From positions 186,001 to 250,000 of the forward strand of contig JAJVDF010000450.1 in NCBI GenBank assembly GCA_022410635.1: a stretch of 64,000 nt of DNA, in the 5' to 3' direction. Positions 36,471 to 48,700 of the stretch are shown one piece after another. Every line of letters starts with the position of its first letter. Positions within the stretch are counted from its first letter, which is position 1. Made by a program: the position numbers and the translations under genes. This stretch comes from Tretioscincus oriximinensis (Eukaryota > Chordata > Lepidosauria > Squamata > Gymnophthalmidae). The notes beneath the pieces were generated by a model. It had not been told where the DNA came from and made no database searches. It worked only from the letters and a program-made list of their open reading frames with translations.

Positions 36471-36694
36471 TCAAAGGCTATGGATGAACTTTTGATCATC
36501 AATAAATCACCAGATCAAGTCAGCTGCTCCTTGAAGACAATGCAACCTGTAGGGGGCTGAAGGGGTTATTGTGCTTGGGATGTGGGACTGATGAATTTTG
36601 CTTGGAAATGATGGATTCCTTCCATGTTGAGGACCCACTTTCTGGGGCATTTGGGAGAGGGTGGGTTGATTTTTAGGGGGTGAGATATTGGGAA

Positions 36695-36780
36695 TGGTTT
36701 TCCTGCCAGATGATGGTTACAATTGAGCAGGGGTTGGACCCAATTACCCCGGAGGCCCCTTCCAACTCTTTGATTCTATG
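36695..36780 (+). mobile_element. CR1 3' end (short fragment)
   Basis: GAGCAGGGGTTGGACCCAAT, then TCCCTTCCAACTCT-type sequence and TTTGATTCTATGAAA. This is the diagnostic CR1 3' terminus. A G/T-rich stretch just upstream (36560-36690) may belong to it. Confidence 0.8.
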
Positions 36781-36799
36781 AAAGATTTCACTCAGGTCC

Positions 36800-37130
36800 A
36801 GCAAGTGACCATTGGTTGTTTAGAGGACTAGCATTCAAATGTTTAGAATGTTGGGGAGCTGATGTCCATTGGCTATGTTTTGGAGAATATTATAGAAGTG
36901 GTCAGTACTGGCTGATGATTGGTCAGGGGTCTTGAGGGCCTGCTACAAAAAAGCAGCATGCCATCTGGCTCACCACTCGGTTCTGATTAAGCTGTTGTTG
37001 CAGATCCATTCAGTAAATCACTTTGTTAACACATTGTTGAAGGTGCAGTTCTTTGAAGGCTTCCAGAGATATCGCAGAAGGTTGGAAGGTTGTGAAGGTT
37101 GGATTAAAACTTAGTTGTAGAAGTGAGTTT
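36800..37130 (+). other. CCAAT-rich, LTR-like stretch in the SAMD5 intron
   Basis: Three inverted CCAAT-type motifs in about 115 bases (ATTGGTTG about 36813, ATTGGCTA about 36868, ATTGGTCA about 36919), then GCTACAAAAAAGCAGC and TCTGATTAAGCTGTTGTTGC. It resembles the U3-R layout of a retroviral LTR, but no terminal repeats or PBS are found. Low confidence. Confidence 0.25.
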
Positions 37131-38099
37131 CATTCTCATGGAATGACATTTTTTTTCAAATTGGAATAAGTTAAGTAAGAATATTAAATTAGAAAAATCC
37201 AGTTGAATTGAAAAGCAACTTCACTTTCTTTAAAAATAAGTTTGAAGAATGTTGTATTTCTTTGTGCTGACAAAGGAAAATGGCATTGAACCTTGGGCTT
37301 CACTGATCAACCATCAAGGTGTAGAGAACTCAATTCCATTCTAGATCAAAGCAGACTGTTCCATATTGTATCTGAAACGCAGCAGTAATGGGAATCTGCC
37401 TAACTAATGAATATTTAATTATAGAGCTAATAAAGAATTACTAAAATGTCTGAGAAATTACTCAAAGTGAACAAAAGTTGAAGATTTTAATGTCAATATA
37501 AGAAAATCAAGATTGCATAACTGGGATATGTCAAGACGAATTAAGGTTTCTATTTGTCTCATACATGGCCTAACCGGTGTCTAATAGTTTAGTGAAATTT
37601 CATTACTGCTTCTAATTGAAATAAAAGATCTGACCTGACCCTTTTTGAAGATCTTTATTCAGTTTTTCTTCCACGGGGAAATGTGCAGAAAACGGTAGAA
37701 GAAAAATAATATTGCTGAAACAGATGTGTACTTTCTACTATTTAAGGGTTGTATATGACTTCAGTAAACTTCAATCAAATTGGACTTCCATATTACTTCA
37801 AAATTACTAAAGCGTATCTGTGAAAAAGTAGGAAATGTATAACATTTCACATTTTTGAACATTGTTAACAAAAGCTGATGTCATGTGCTGGAAGTTACAG
37901 GTTTTTCAAGAAAGAATATTATGCTTGTTGATAACAGCATTTCCCCTCCATGGTATCCTCTTAAATCCAAAATGTATTTATTCCAGACTCCCTATTTTAT
38001 CTGAAATATTCTTAGTAATAACAAATCTGACCTTCATAGTGGGTAAAACTCTTTCTATCTGTAGTCTGAGGAAATAAACAAATATGGTCTACACCAGAA
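37131..38099 (+). other. SAMD5: SAMD5 intron 1, no feature seen
   Basis: AT-rich intronic sequence with no recognisable exon or repeat. Confidence 0.5.
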
Positions 38100-39743
38100 A
38101 AGCCTATAGTATGCTAACAGATTCGCCTTCATTAGAATACATCCCAACCTATAGCCAGAAGAAAAGCAAGGAACAATAAAAATAACAAGTTATTTCTCAC
38201 TGGTGACTCAAGGACAAACAGGGCAGCAGCAATCCCCACTGAGAAATGCAGACAAAAAATAACCAGGCAATTCTGAGGAAACCAAAAAGGAAAACACAAC
38301 AGAGGGTTTTCCTTTAACTTTAGCTCTGGAAATAGCTCTTTCAGAAACAAATTGGATAGCCTGATTTCCACTAGTGACGCCAACCACCCAAATAAACTCT
38401 CATCTTACTAACAAGAGCATAGATGAAGACGTATACTGGATTCATGAATGATTATATATGCTTGCTAAGGAAACGATTGAGATTAGAACATTGCTTTCCG
38501 AGTGTCTTGAACTCTTAATTATTTTAATAAAAGTTAATAAAACTCAAGACTCTCTAAACACCCCCCCTGAAAAACTCTTACTGGAGAACCCACCAACATA
38601 ATGTAAAGGTGAAAGAATAAACCAGGGAGAAATCACAAATAGAAAGTGAATAAACAAAAAATCCCAGAACAACAGGGGTAAAATCAAGAAAAGCAAAAAT
38701 GTAAAGAAATCAAAATCCACAAATTCCATGGATTTCAGGGAGCTTTTCAAATTATTGGACAAGAGTGAAAATTCAAAACCTAACACTGTCAAGGAAGTAC
38801 CCAAACAAGATCTAGCAAAATTATCAACAAATATTGAATATAAGAACATAGCTCTTCATTTTGGAACCAATAAAAATACTATAGACCTCACATTACCTCA
38901 AATACCAAATGAGAGTGAAAGGAATCAATGGAAAGAACCAGTGCATATATCTAATATAATCCAGACATCAGGTGCAATAAAGGAGGCAAAGCCAACAGTG
39001 CCACACTGGAATCTAGTTCTATCTCCTCTGAAGACATCCCAAACCAACAAGTTTCCTAGATCAACAAGAGCATAAAAATAATCTCGCCAGACTTCTAAAT
39101 GGTTCATTCTGGAATATACATATCACAGATGATATTGTGAGAATAGACTATCTACCAGGTAACCAACAACAAGTTCGTGTAATCATTACATTCCAAAGTA
39201 AGGCTGTAGTAACACGGTTTCTTGAGCATGGAAATGAACTCAGATGCCGAGGGTTAAAGATAACAAGAGATTTTGACAATCAAGCTCCTGCAAAGTCTTT
39301 ACAAATGTGCAATGTTAGCAACAAATACAACAAAGCTGCTCGTAGCATCTTTCTGATAATCCCTTACAAGAAGCAAGACTACCAAAGGAGGAAGAAAATG
39401 ACCTGTTGAATTCATTTACAGCTTTGCCGCACAGAGACCAAAGCAACATACTACAGTGACTGGATAACCTCAGGAAGATGCTATTAAGCATACAAGGCCC
39501 ACATCCAACTACAGAAATGGCATCTAAGGATAGATTAACTAAGATAAAGAGTAAACAGGTCACGTCAGAAATTAAAAGATGGTTAGACATGAGATTTCTT
39601 GAAGACCATGAATTTGGGCATCCATTAGAAAGTTACAAACCAATACAGGTCCCTCAAAAAACCTACTTATCTCTGACAAATGTCAGCAGACCCTCATCAA
39701 ATACAGATAAGATAGAATTATTAGGCTTGGAGACTATCACAAT
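38100..39743 (+). pseudogene. Non-LTR retrotransposon, ORF1 region and start of ORF2 (decayed)
   Basis: A broken ORF1. A Lys/Asn-rich, low-complexity portion ends in MDFRELFKLLDKSENSKP (38728 onward). A frameshift at about 39075 leads into an RRM-like piece with DDIVRIDYLPGNQQQVRVII, then FQSKAVVTRFLEHGNELRCR. Downstream frames (39478-39743) lead toward ORF2. The left end at about 38.1 kb is inferred from the change to A-rich plus-strand codons. The element continues after the hAT insertion at 40838. Stops and frameshifts make it inactive. Confidence 0.7.
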
Positions 39744-40829
39744 CAGGGTGGATTTGATTTAAATCTAACTGATTTAAATCACGATTTAAATCACTAGTCA
39801 GTAAGGCTTGATTTAAATCAGTGATTTAAATCAAAGTTTCTACCTAAACTAGTTCTTGCTATTTTAACATGCAAGTAGATGAAGATTTTTAGAATCACTT
39901 TTTATATTACTTTTTTCTCCCCAGTTTAATGGGTTAATCATTCATATTTGGACACCACTGTTCTGTTGTACTTAGGAAGGAGAAAAATAATCCTGACCTT
40001 AATAACAATTTAAATAGATTTATTCAACTGAAACAATAACAACATTACAGCATAAGTTATTTGCTTAAACAAACATCCATGTTTGTTAACTAATTTGGCT
40101 AAACAATATATATATATATTTTAAGAAACTTAGACTGTCAGCCCAGCCTTACCGATAGGCGAAGGAGCTTCATTAAAATATTCCCAAACTGGGTCTCTTT
40201 TATGGCCTGCTGCCATTATAAGGAAAGAATGTAATGAACCTCAGATCGTACACACAAACAGATCCAGACTTGTCTGTCTGTGGCTATGCTGCAGTATTGT
40301 GCTCAAAGTTCACTTTCATTTTCTTGTCTGCTTGCCCTTCCTCCTCCTCACACTTAGATTCACATTCTTCTTGTGTTGTGCAGATCTATTCCACTCCAAA
40401 CAATCAGAAACATATTGTCTAACCTTGGACTTGGCACTGAAGGGGTTGATTCTGTATTCATAGGTTGGTAGAACAATAGGATTAAGGTCTTTTTCTCAAC
40501 TCTGTTCATGTTGTAACATTTTTGCTGTGAAGAAGAGGCTGGGACCTCTGCGGAGTCAAATTCAGTTTTGAGAACTGCGTAAGTAAAGCGAGTGTCTGTG
40601 ATAATATAGGAGAAAAACTGCCCACTAATCCTACAGAAACCTCTGGAAGAGCATGGCATTGTGAATGTTACACATATACAGCCTTTATTCTACTGAGTTA
40701 AACAACTCAGCTTTATCTCATGATGGAAGAACCTTTGGATGGTAAAATATTTTCCTCAAAAAGCAGTTTATTGAAAAAAACCCGATTTTTTAATTTTTTT
40801 AAAAAAAACATTGATTTTTATCCACCCTG
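39744..40829. mobile_element. Non-autonomous hAT transposon, 1,086 bp, inserted in the LINE
   Basis: It begins CAGGGTGGATTTGATTTAAA and ends TTGATTTTTATCCACCCTG, the inverse. It is flanked by ATCACAAT at 39736-39743 and again at 40830-40837: a perfect 8-base target duplication, typical of hAT. The left subterminal region holds five copies of TGATTTAAATC-like palindromes within about 100 bases. No transposase is recognised inside, so it needs a helper. A (TA)n run lies at about 40107-40119. Confidence 0.92.
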
Positions 40830-40837
40830 ATCACAAT

Positions 40838-41540
40838 AGAAACAACAAAGGCGCCATCTAAGAAAGTTAACCCTTTCTCCTTTCTTGGAATATTGCTTGA
40901 TGGCATACAAAAAGGACAGACCCAGTATTCATGGAATACATTTCAAATTTTGATGTTCTATTTCTTCAAGAGACGTGGTCCACAGGTGACATCTTCCTAA
41001 ATGGCTTTGCTGCTTACCCATTGGCTGGTCTTCCTAGCAATAAAGGGGGCAGTCCCAAAGGCGGCCTGTGTATCCAAATAGGCATGAAAGTGAAAGCACC
41101 TATTGTGATGCTGGAATCATTAAGACACTTAGCTCAGTCACTGTTAAAANGCAACCAACAGAAATATTTACTAATCAATGTATACTTACCATCAGACCAG
41201 AAGAGACAACTGGTGAATGCAAACTGGTCCAGGCTGAAAGAGTTCATCAATACTTTAATGATGAAATATCCAGAAGCTCATGTGGTAATGGCTGGCGACC
41301 TAAATGTCAGAATGGGATTCAATGATAATGTGCTTTATTCTTCTTTTCATTTAACACCTCTGGACGTGAATGAGCCTTACTTTGTCCCTCAGAGGACAAG
41401 GGACAAAGGCTGCAATTTTGCAGGTCTCTGCTTTGCAAAGATGATTACTAAGTTAAACATTGTGACCCTAAATGACCGGTTGAACGGTGATAAAAATGGA
41501 GAATTTACATTCATTTCCAGTCAAGGAGCATCAGTGATAG
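40838..41540 (+). pseudogene. Non-LTR retrotransposon ORF2, AP endonuclease domain, part 1
   Basis: This is the apurinic-type endonuclease of a LINE. FDVLFLQETW (40949 on) holds the catalytic Glu, then GGLCIQIGMK, then MAGDLNVRMG with the D.N motif. An N at 41150 leaves one residue unknown. The frame is open from 40931 through the 108-bp CR1 piece to 41845. It resumes the element interrupted at 39743. Confidence 0.85.
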
Positions 41541-41648
41541 TCATCTGGACAGTCATCTGTCTGGGATGGTTTAATGAATCCTGCATCGAGCAGGGGGTTG
41601 GACCCGATGACCCCGGAGGTCCCTTCCAACTCTATGATTCTATGATAG
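41541..41648 (+). mobile_element. 108-bp CR1 3' end inserted in frame in the LINE endonuclease
   Basis: GGATGGTTTAATGAATCCTG, then GAGCAGGGGGTTGGACCCGA, then ACTCTATGATTCTATGATAG: the CR1 terminus. TGATAG stands at 41535-41540 and again at 41643-41648, so a short target repeat is likely. Without it the LINE would read SSQGASVIDYISVS across the joint. The insert is 36 codons long with no stop, so the reading frame stays open. Confidence 0.85.
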
Positions 41649-41950
41649 ACTATATATCAGTATCATATAGCCTGTTACATAAGGTGAAACATCTCAAAGT
41701 GGAAGAAGGAATAGATAGTGATCATCTCCTCTTATGTATACAACTAAACACTGACAACACCATAAAGCAGAAAAATAATCAAGACAGCAACCTACTGGAG
41801 AGGTTGAGCTTAGATTCTCTCACCTTAAATGGACAATTCCCATAAGGGAGTCAATATCTACAAAACTATATTCTCCCTCACCTCCCTATGTGACAGAATA
41901 ATCAGGACTACAAAGCCAGAAACCGTAATAGACCGATATGAGGACATAAT
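41649..41950 (+). pseudogene. Non-LTR retrotransposon ORF2, AP endonuclease domain, part 2
   Basis: It holds the end of the endonuclease: DYISVSYSLLHKVKHLKVEE, then GIDSDHLLL with the conserved SDH triad. The main frame stops at 41845 (LTLNGQFP then stop). A shifted frame continues with CDRIIRTTKP and DRYEDII up to the CR1 insertion at about 41951. Confidence 0.82.
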
Positions 41951-43426
41951 ATGAAGCAGAAGCTAAAAACCTCACTGTGAGGCAAAAGAACACCGGATTT
42001 GGTGACCAGGGAAGCAGAGAAATTCACCAGCCCAGGAATCTGAGCTTCAGGGAGTAATTTGCATATTCCAGGTGCATGCTGGGAAGAAGCTAAAAAACAC
42101 ACCGCGAGGCAAAAGAACACCGGATTTGGTGACCAGGGAATTTTGGGGACTTAGAAAATGAAAATCTCTTCAATAAAAAGCTGTTAAAAATCTCAGTGTC
42201 TTCCTTTAAGCAATATGGAAGAGAAGAGCGACCCCATGGTCTTCTGCAGTGAATGTAATATGTTTACAGTACTACCAGAAGAGACGACAAACTATGCCTG
42301 CCACAAATGCAAGCTTGTGTTCGCTGCTGGAAGAAAAGGTGCGAAGTCTCGAGGAGAGAGTCATTAGGAATGCAGAGGACCAAACACAAAATCCTAGCAT
42401 ATCAGTAGAAGCAGTGAAATGGAAACATGTGACTCAGACAAGAAGNAGGGATAGGAGGCTGTCAGCACCTATACAGCTTAAGAACCAATACCAGGTTCTC
42501 ATGCAAGAGAACAATGAAGTGGAGCAGAGTTATACATCTAGATCACCCATGAGGAGCAGTCCAGTTAGCACTCAGAAACCTCTTGAACTGAGGAAACGAA
42601 CTGCCCCAGAGAAGAAGAAAAGGAGAGTGGTGGTTGTGGGGGATTCCCTATTGAAAGGAACAGAAGTGGCTGTGTGCAGATCTGACATAACTTCACTAGA
42701 GGTATGCTATATTCCAGGAGCACGAATCAAAGATATGTCTGAGAGGCTGCCAAGACTTTCATCCTACAGATGACACTCTTACTAGCCAAATAAAAAGTGA
42801 AGAACATAGGCAAAATGTTTGGGAGAGACCCAGAGAAGGCAAGCTAAATCACAAACTAAAATGCTTCTACACTAATGCACATAGCATGGGAAACAAACAA
42901 GAAGAATTGGAGATCCTAACACAGGAAAATGAATACTGTGTTCAGTTCTGGGGGCCCCAATTTAAAAAGGACATTTAAAAATTAGAGCAAGTTCAAAAGA
43001 GAGTTACAAGGATGGTGAGTGGTCTGGAAACCATGTCCTATGAGGAACAGTTAAAGGATCTAGGGATGTTTAGTCCGCAAAAGAGAAGACTGAGAGGAGA
43101 CCTGATAGCTGTCTACAAATATCTGAAGGGCTGTCACAGAGCACAGGGATCAGCATTGTTCTCATTAGNACATGGAAGGACTAGAAACAATGGAATGAAA
43201 CTGCAAGGGAGTAGATTTAGATTAGATATCAGAAAAACATTCTAACAGTCAGGGTGATAAACCAATGGAGTAATTTGCCACAGGAGGTGGTGAGTTTGCC
43301 TTCACTGGAAGTCTTCAAACAGAGACCAGACAGTCATCTTTCTGGGATGGTTTAATGAATCCTGCATTGAGCAGGGTGTTGGACCCGATGACCATCGAGG
43401 TCCCTTCCAACTCTGTGATGCTATGA
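41951..43426 (+). mobile_element. Internally deleted CR1 LINE with ORF1 and 3' end, about 1.48 kb
   Basis: 5' UTR with two monomer-like repeats (phrase GAGGCAAAAGAACACCGGAT at about 41979 and 42106). ORF1 starts at 42215 (MEEKSDPMVF) and has a zinc-ribbon-like CSEC...CHKC pair. A frameshift at about 42310 follows, then SLLEEKVRSLEERV, and RRVVVVGDSLLKGTE with the GDSL block of the CR1 ORF1 esterase-like domain. The element then jumps to the C-terminus of ORF2 ([40 protein letters not shown]) and ends with the CR1 3' terminus TCCCTTCCAACTCTGTGATG. Endonuclease and reverse transcriptase are missing. N at 42446 and 43169. Confidence 0.88.
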
Positions 43427-45785
43427 AAATCTTTAAAGCTCAGCTCACACTGTGTCAAACCCGTGAAGAAAAACAAATGCAACATATCAAAAAGCTGGTT
43501 TGATAATGAATGTGAGAAATTGAAGAGCACCTTACTAGAAAGCTATATAAACTATAGACAAAAAAATCATAATTCCCTACCACTGTATTGGTTCAAATTG
43601 AAAAGACAATTTTAAGCATTAATCAAAAAGAAAAAAGACAACTTCAAAGAGATCTATGGAAGTCTCTGATCAGTGCTGCAAACAGAAATGACAGTAAACC
43701 CTTCTGGAAAAGTATTAACATGTGCTGGCAAGATCACCCAACTGAGCCAGAATATTCTATCCCAGCAAATTTATGGGAGAAATACTTTACTCAACTGTAT
43801 GCCAGCAAATCCAACATATATAAGCCGTTACCATCTTTAAGTAGCACGTCATTGAAATGGCCAGAGGTAGCCACAGAGGAGAGTGCAAGACTCATAAACA
43901 AACTCAAACCTAGCAAAGCCCCTGGTATAGACAATATTATCCCAGAAATACTGAAATCCAGTATTGACTAGTGGGCCCCAGTGTTGGTGACACTATTCTC
44001 AAGTATAGATCAAACGGCTACAATTCCAGACAATTGGTGCATCTCAATCATATAGACCAATTAGTTTGCTAAGCATCATCAGCAAACTTTATGCAGCTCT
44101 CTTAGGTTCCAGACTGGTGCACTGGCTGAACCATGAACAAATTTTCTCAGAAGCACAAGCAGGATTCAGAGCAGGAAAATCCACTACTGATCATTGCTGG
44201 GTCCTCCAACATACAGCCTAAGAAGGGGGGGGGGGCAACATTATTCACAGCATTTATTGATTTTAAAGCAGCCTTTGATCTCATTCCTCGGGATAAACTG
44301 GGAAAAACGTAGCGCCAGTAACATAGACAAACATCTTCTACTATTAATCCAACAATTGTACAACACAAAACACCAGATATAATCAACAAGGACATCTTTC
44401 CAGCAAAGTACCAACACGTAATGGGGTAAAACAAGGTTGTATTCTTGCCCCCATTCTTTTTAACATCTACATTAATTTGCTAGTGACATGCATGGAGGAG
44501 GAATGCACTTCTGTTCCTATTCTTGCAAACCTTCCCATCCACATCTTATTATATGCTGATGATGTAATCCTCCTCTCTCTAACCAAAGCAGGATAAAACA
44601 ACTCCTAGTCGCTCTAGATAAATACTACATTAAAGAACAGCTAATAGTAAATCATGCAAAGTCAAAAGTACTATTATTCACTAGGGAAGGGAAAAACTGA
44701 TTTAGAATTGAAGATAGGTAAACATGCCATCGAACAAGTGTTATCCTTTAAATATCTAGGAATAACATTCCAAGCCAATAACAACTGGATCAAACATACG
44801 ACAGATGCTTTACAGGTTGCAGAGAGAAACTCCAAAGCACTGTTAAAGTTTTATTATGGAAAAGGAGGCCAGTTCATCCCTGCTACCCTGCAGGTATTTG
44901 ATGCAAAAAAATATTCCTCAACTTCTGTACGGGGTGCAAGTATATACACAGAAAAGCAATGCAAAATTAGAGGCAGTGCAAACCAAGTTCTGTCAAGCAT
45001 TGCTGGGTGTCCCTTACTGTGTTCCCAATGTGGCTAGGATGAACCAAAATTGAGTCGCATATCTGGATTTTAAATCTTCTTATTGGTTGAAGTTGATTTT
45101 CTGCCCAGTAGACTTGGTCCCATTAACTTTAAAGGACGATTATAACTCCACTTTGAAAGTTGCAATTCTAGAGAAGCTGAGCTCCCTGGGTTTGTCACCC
45201 AAGACGTTGACACCTTTACGTCATGTGTGAGCAGCACATCTGGGATTTAGATTTGCAAACACAACTAGGAAAACTGAAGAGAATGCCAGTAATAAAGGAA
45301 GGGATGAGATCATTAAAAGCAGCTGATTATATTTCTAAACTAACCATCCCCAATCACAGAAAATAATTTACCCTTGCCAGATTCAACGTCCTTCCATCTG
45401 CGCTGCTGAATGGCAGATATGAGGGTATACCCTACAATAAAAGAATCTGCCCGTGCTGGTCCCATGAAGTTCAGACAGTAACACATGTTCTCCTACATTG
45501 TATGATGTACCAAGAACTCAGGAGGGAAATGATCAACCCCATAATCCTTCCTTTTCCAGGAAGAAATGATGACCAGTACTTGAAAATACTAGTGGAGGAC
45601 ACAAATTCTTCGATTACTGCCGCGGTGGCCAAGTACTGTGCCCTGGTAATGAGAATTAGAAGAAATTTTTAAATTTAAATTTTACAAATTATTTAAAAGC
45701 TGTTAAAATTGATATTTATCTTTTATATATTCAATTGAACACCACTGAAATGCTGGTTGATGACCGTAATAAATTATTCAAGTCT
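43427..45785 (+). pseudogene. Non-LTR retrotransposon ORF2, reverse transcriptase and C-terminus
   Basis: The host LINE resumes with SWFDNECEKLK, then NDSKPFWKSINMCW, then LKPSKAPGIDNIIPEILKSS (RT block 1). Further blocks are YRPISLLSIISKLYAALLGS, QAGFRAGKSTTDHC (about 44158), FIDFKAAFDLIPRDKLG (about 44250), GVKQGCILAPILFNIYINLL and the catalytic YADD at 44552-44563, then FKYLGITFQANNNWIKH. The C-terminus carries a CCHC-like cluster (CPCWSHEVQTVTHVLLHC, about 45450). It ends near 45670 and the 3' UTR ends with GACCGTAATAAATTATT. Several frameshifts and stops and a G10 run near 44225 break it. The set of domains (APE endonuclease, RT, CCHC, RRM-like ORF1) suggests the I/Vingi or CR1-L2 groups; I cannot choose. 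Confidence 0.85.
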
Positions 45786-48700
45786 TAGTGTTGCAAAAAT
45801 GAATTTGCTTACCTGTGAAAGTTATTGTTTAACTGAGAAGGTAAAGACTGGTATGTGTTGTGCTAAATAACATTTTAGTCTATATGTTTTTAGATTTGTC
45901 ACCACCCTTTACACTAATGACTATTCCATTATAACATTATTGTATCTTCAGTATTATTACTCATTCTCCATAACATATAAGGAGTGTAGTTATAAAATCT
46001 TTGTCTTCAACTTTTATCCTGATTTTGTCCTTCATTTTCTCTCTTCTAATTCCTGTATCCAGTGTTTTAGCAATGTAGTAAAAGCATATTGCCACGTTAT
46101 AAGCCTGAAGCAAAAATCCTCAGTATAAATTTGCAGTTCTGGATGGAGCTTTCAAGAAGGGACACAATTCACTCAGGTTCACAGTTTCTTCCCTGTTACT
46201 GTTGATTTGGGGGCTCTTGTTGCTGCTAGTAATAGGATCTAGGGTCCTGGGCATTAAGATTGGGCCTTTAGACTTGAACCCATCAAGTTAGAGGGGAAAA
46301 AAAGAAGTGATTGCAGAATTGAACCTTGCATTAATTTATAACATTCTTGACCCAAATATTTTTTTCAATCTGAGAAATAAAGCATTTTTCATTAACTCCA
46401 GAATAAATAAAACAATCACAGAAAACCGCAGTGCAGAAGCTAGCACACATGTTTTATGAAGCTAATTGTGTTATTTGTTTCAGGGGGAAAACAGATTCAA
46501 GAGCTTTCAAATAGATCTCAAGTAGTCTTCTAACATGCAAAAGTGATTTTGCATAGTTATAGAAATTTCTGGCAATGTTAATGAAGTTGAAAATGTTTTT
46601 CAGGGTTGTCATTGCAACCTTCTTTAAATAACCTCAATCCTTCCACTTTGGTCTTAACTGCTTATTAGAATCATCACCCTTAATCGTTATACCCCCCAAA
46701 TATGTTGAAACCAATCATTCTTTCCTTTTTTAAATTTAAGTACTTGCACATTCTTATTATTCCTGTAGTATAATTTTCACAAAATTGACATAACAAAGCT
46801 TCATAGCAGCTTTTGAAAACTACTATTACACGTCTATATTATTGAATCGGATGATCTGCTTCAGTGATGAGGACAAGAAGAGAAGATGTCAGAACTTGCA
46901 CTGTATAGTTGACTTGCACCACATGGGTCTGATCTTGGGTTGCATTCGGCAGTCTGATAGGCTAGTTGTTCAGGCTAACGGCTGTAAACATTGTAACCCA
47001 GCCCAACTTCAAAATCTGGGACCAAAGTTGCTGGCTGGCATCAACTATGACTTCATTCTGCCCAGTGGACATACCCAGGTACTTGCTGATTTCTACTGGG
47101 ATGGACAGTTAGACTATTCTTTGAAGCTATTTTAAATGGTCTTTCATCGGCACAATTTTTGCATCTACTAGGAAGCATAGATATCGGATTGCTGATATTA
47201 TTTGCAGGTTCTGTGTAGTCGTAGTACACATCCCAATCAATATCCCAGTGTGGATTTTTCTCATTTACCATAGAACTATATCTGGAAAATATTCCCATCC
47301 ATTAGTTGGGAGACTCTTTCTTATATTTTGCATTTTCCCAGGCATAAGAATTTATGTTCTTAGTCCAGTAGCAGGAAACTCAAATGTTGCATTCTTTAGC
47401 CTTTCTGTGTTCTACATGTCCAATGCGCCCCCCCCCCCTCACTTGTTATTGAGTGAAAACATGTCATGTTATACAGAGACTTAAAAATGTCTGGAATGTA
47501 GTTTTTCCATTTTCTGCAGGAATTTTTCTACAGCACATGAATAATTGTGGATGGTTCAAAAACAGTCCAACAAAGGTACATTTTAATGTTAAGAGAATAG
47601 TGAAATTTGAACACGTTGTTGCCACTAATTGCTTGGATTATTCCTCAGTCAAGGTTTGAAAGACCCAGTGACTCACATTTAAGGTCAATTTGTCTGTAGT
47701 TGGGGGTTCGGCAATCACAATCGGCCTGCTCTATCTTATGATTGTATAAAGCTTCCCACTATTGAAACTGCTACTTCCATTTCTGACAGTCATGTCCATT
47801 TGTACATATTCATAAAGCATATATGTTACATGCGCATATTCATACCAAAGAGATGTAATAATTTGCAGTCATTCTTTCTATAGTTACTTTCAATATTTAA
47901 AAGCTCAGTAATTCAGTTAATTTCCACTATCTTGTATTTGCATTAGAAATTTTGTTTTATATAAATTGTGTGTATAATAACTCTCAACATTTTCTTTTTT
48001 AGAAAAAAGATAAGTACTATAATTGCCATTTACATCTCACTGTTTTTTCTGCAAATGGTCCAAAGCAGAATATGTTTCTGTTTTACACCAGGTTCCAGAA
48101 CAATCTTGCAAAGTAGTTTTGTCTGCAAAGTACCCCAAAATTACTTAGTGTATGTTTATAAAAGGACATTTTAACTCAGTAGGTTTTTTAATCCTAGTTC
48201 CACACTATTACACTTGTTCTTATATTATGCATGGCTATTTTTATATCTGGTATTGAAATATCAGTGCCTCATCCATAGTCTTGCATGTATTTCTGTGTTT
48301 TCCACCCATAAAAAACAATCTGATTTTCACATTTCTGATTTTCTATGACAAGGTCATAAGAATTCCCTGCTAAAAAGTCCAATCTTCACCTCTCTAGCCG
48401 AAGTCTTTGTTGCAGGAAAGGAAAGGAAGTTAATTAGGGTCCCCTTTGACTTGAAACATCTTCACTATCTGCTCTAGTTAGTGCAAAATTTGAAACAGAT
48501 ATAAAAGCAAAATCAGCACAACACAAATCCATATTAACCACATAAAAAACAGCAGTTATATCCAGCTGTCAAGTAGTCAAGCAATGAAAAGTATTACTAA
48601 AAAGCCTGACCAACAAACAGCTTTTACCTGGAAAAATACAATCTCTATAGACAAATAATACACGACAAAGAACATTGGTAATGCAGGCAGCCTGAAAAGC

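Noticed and set aside
46842..47135. 97-codon plus-strand frame with several Cys and His
   Set aside because: Cys/His spacing fits no zinc-finger type I know and there is no flanking exon evidence.
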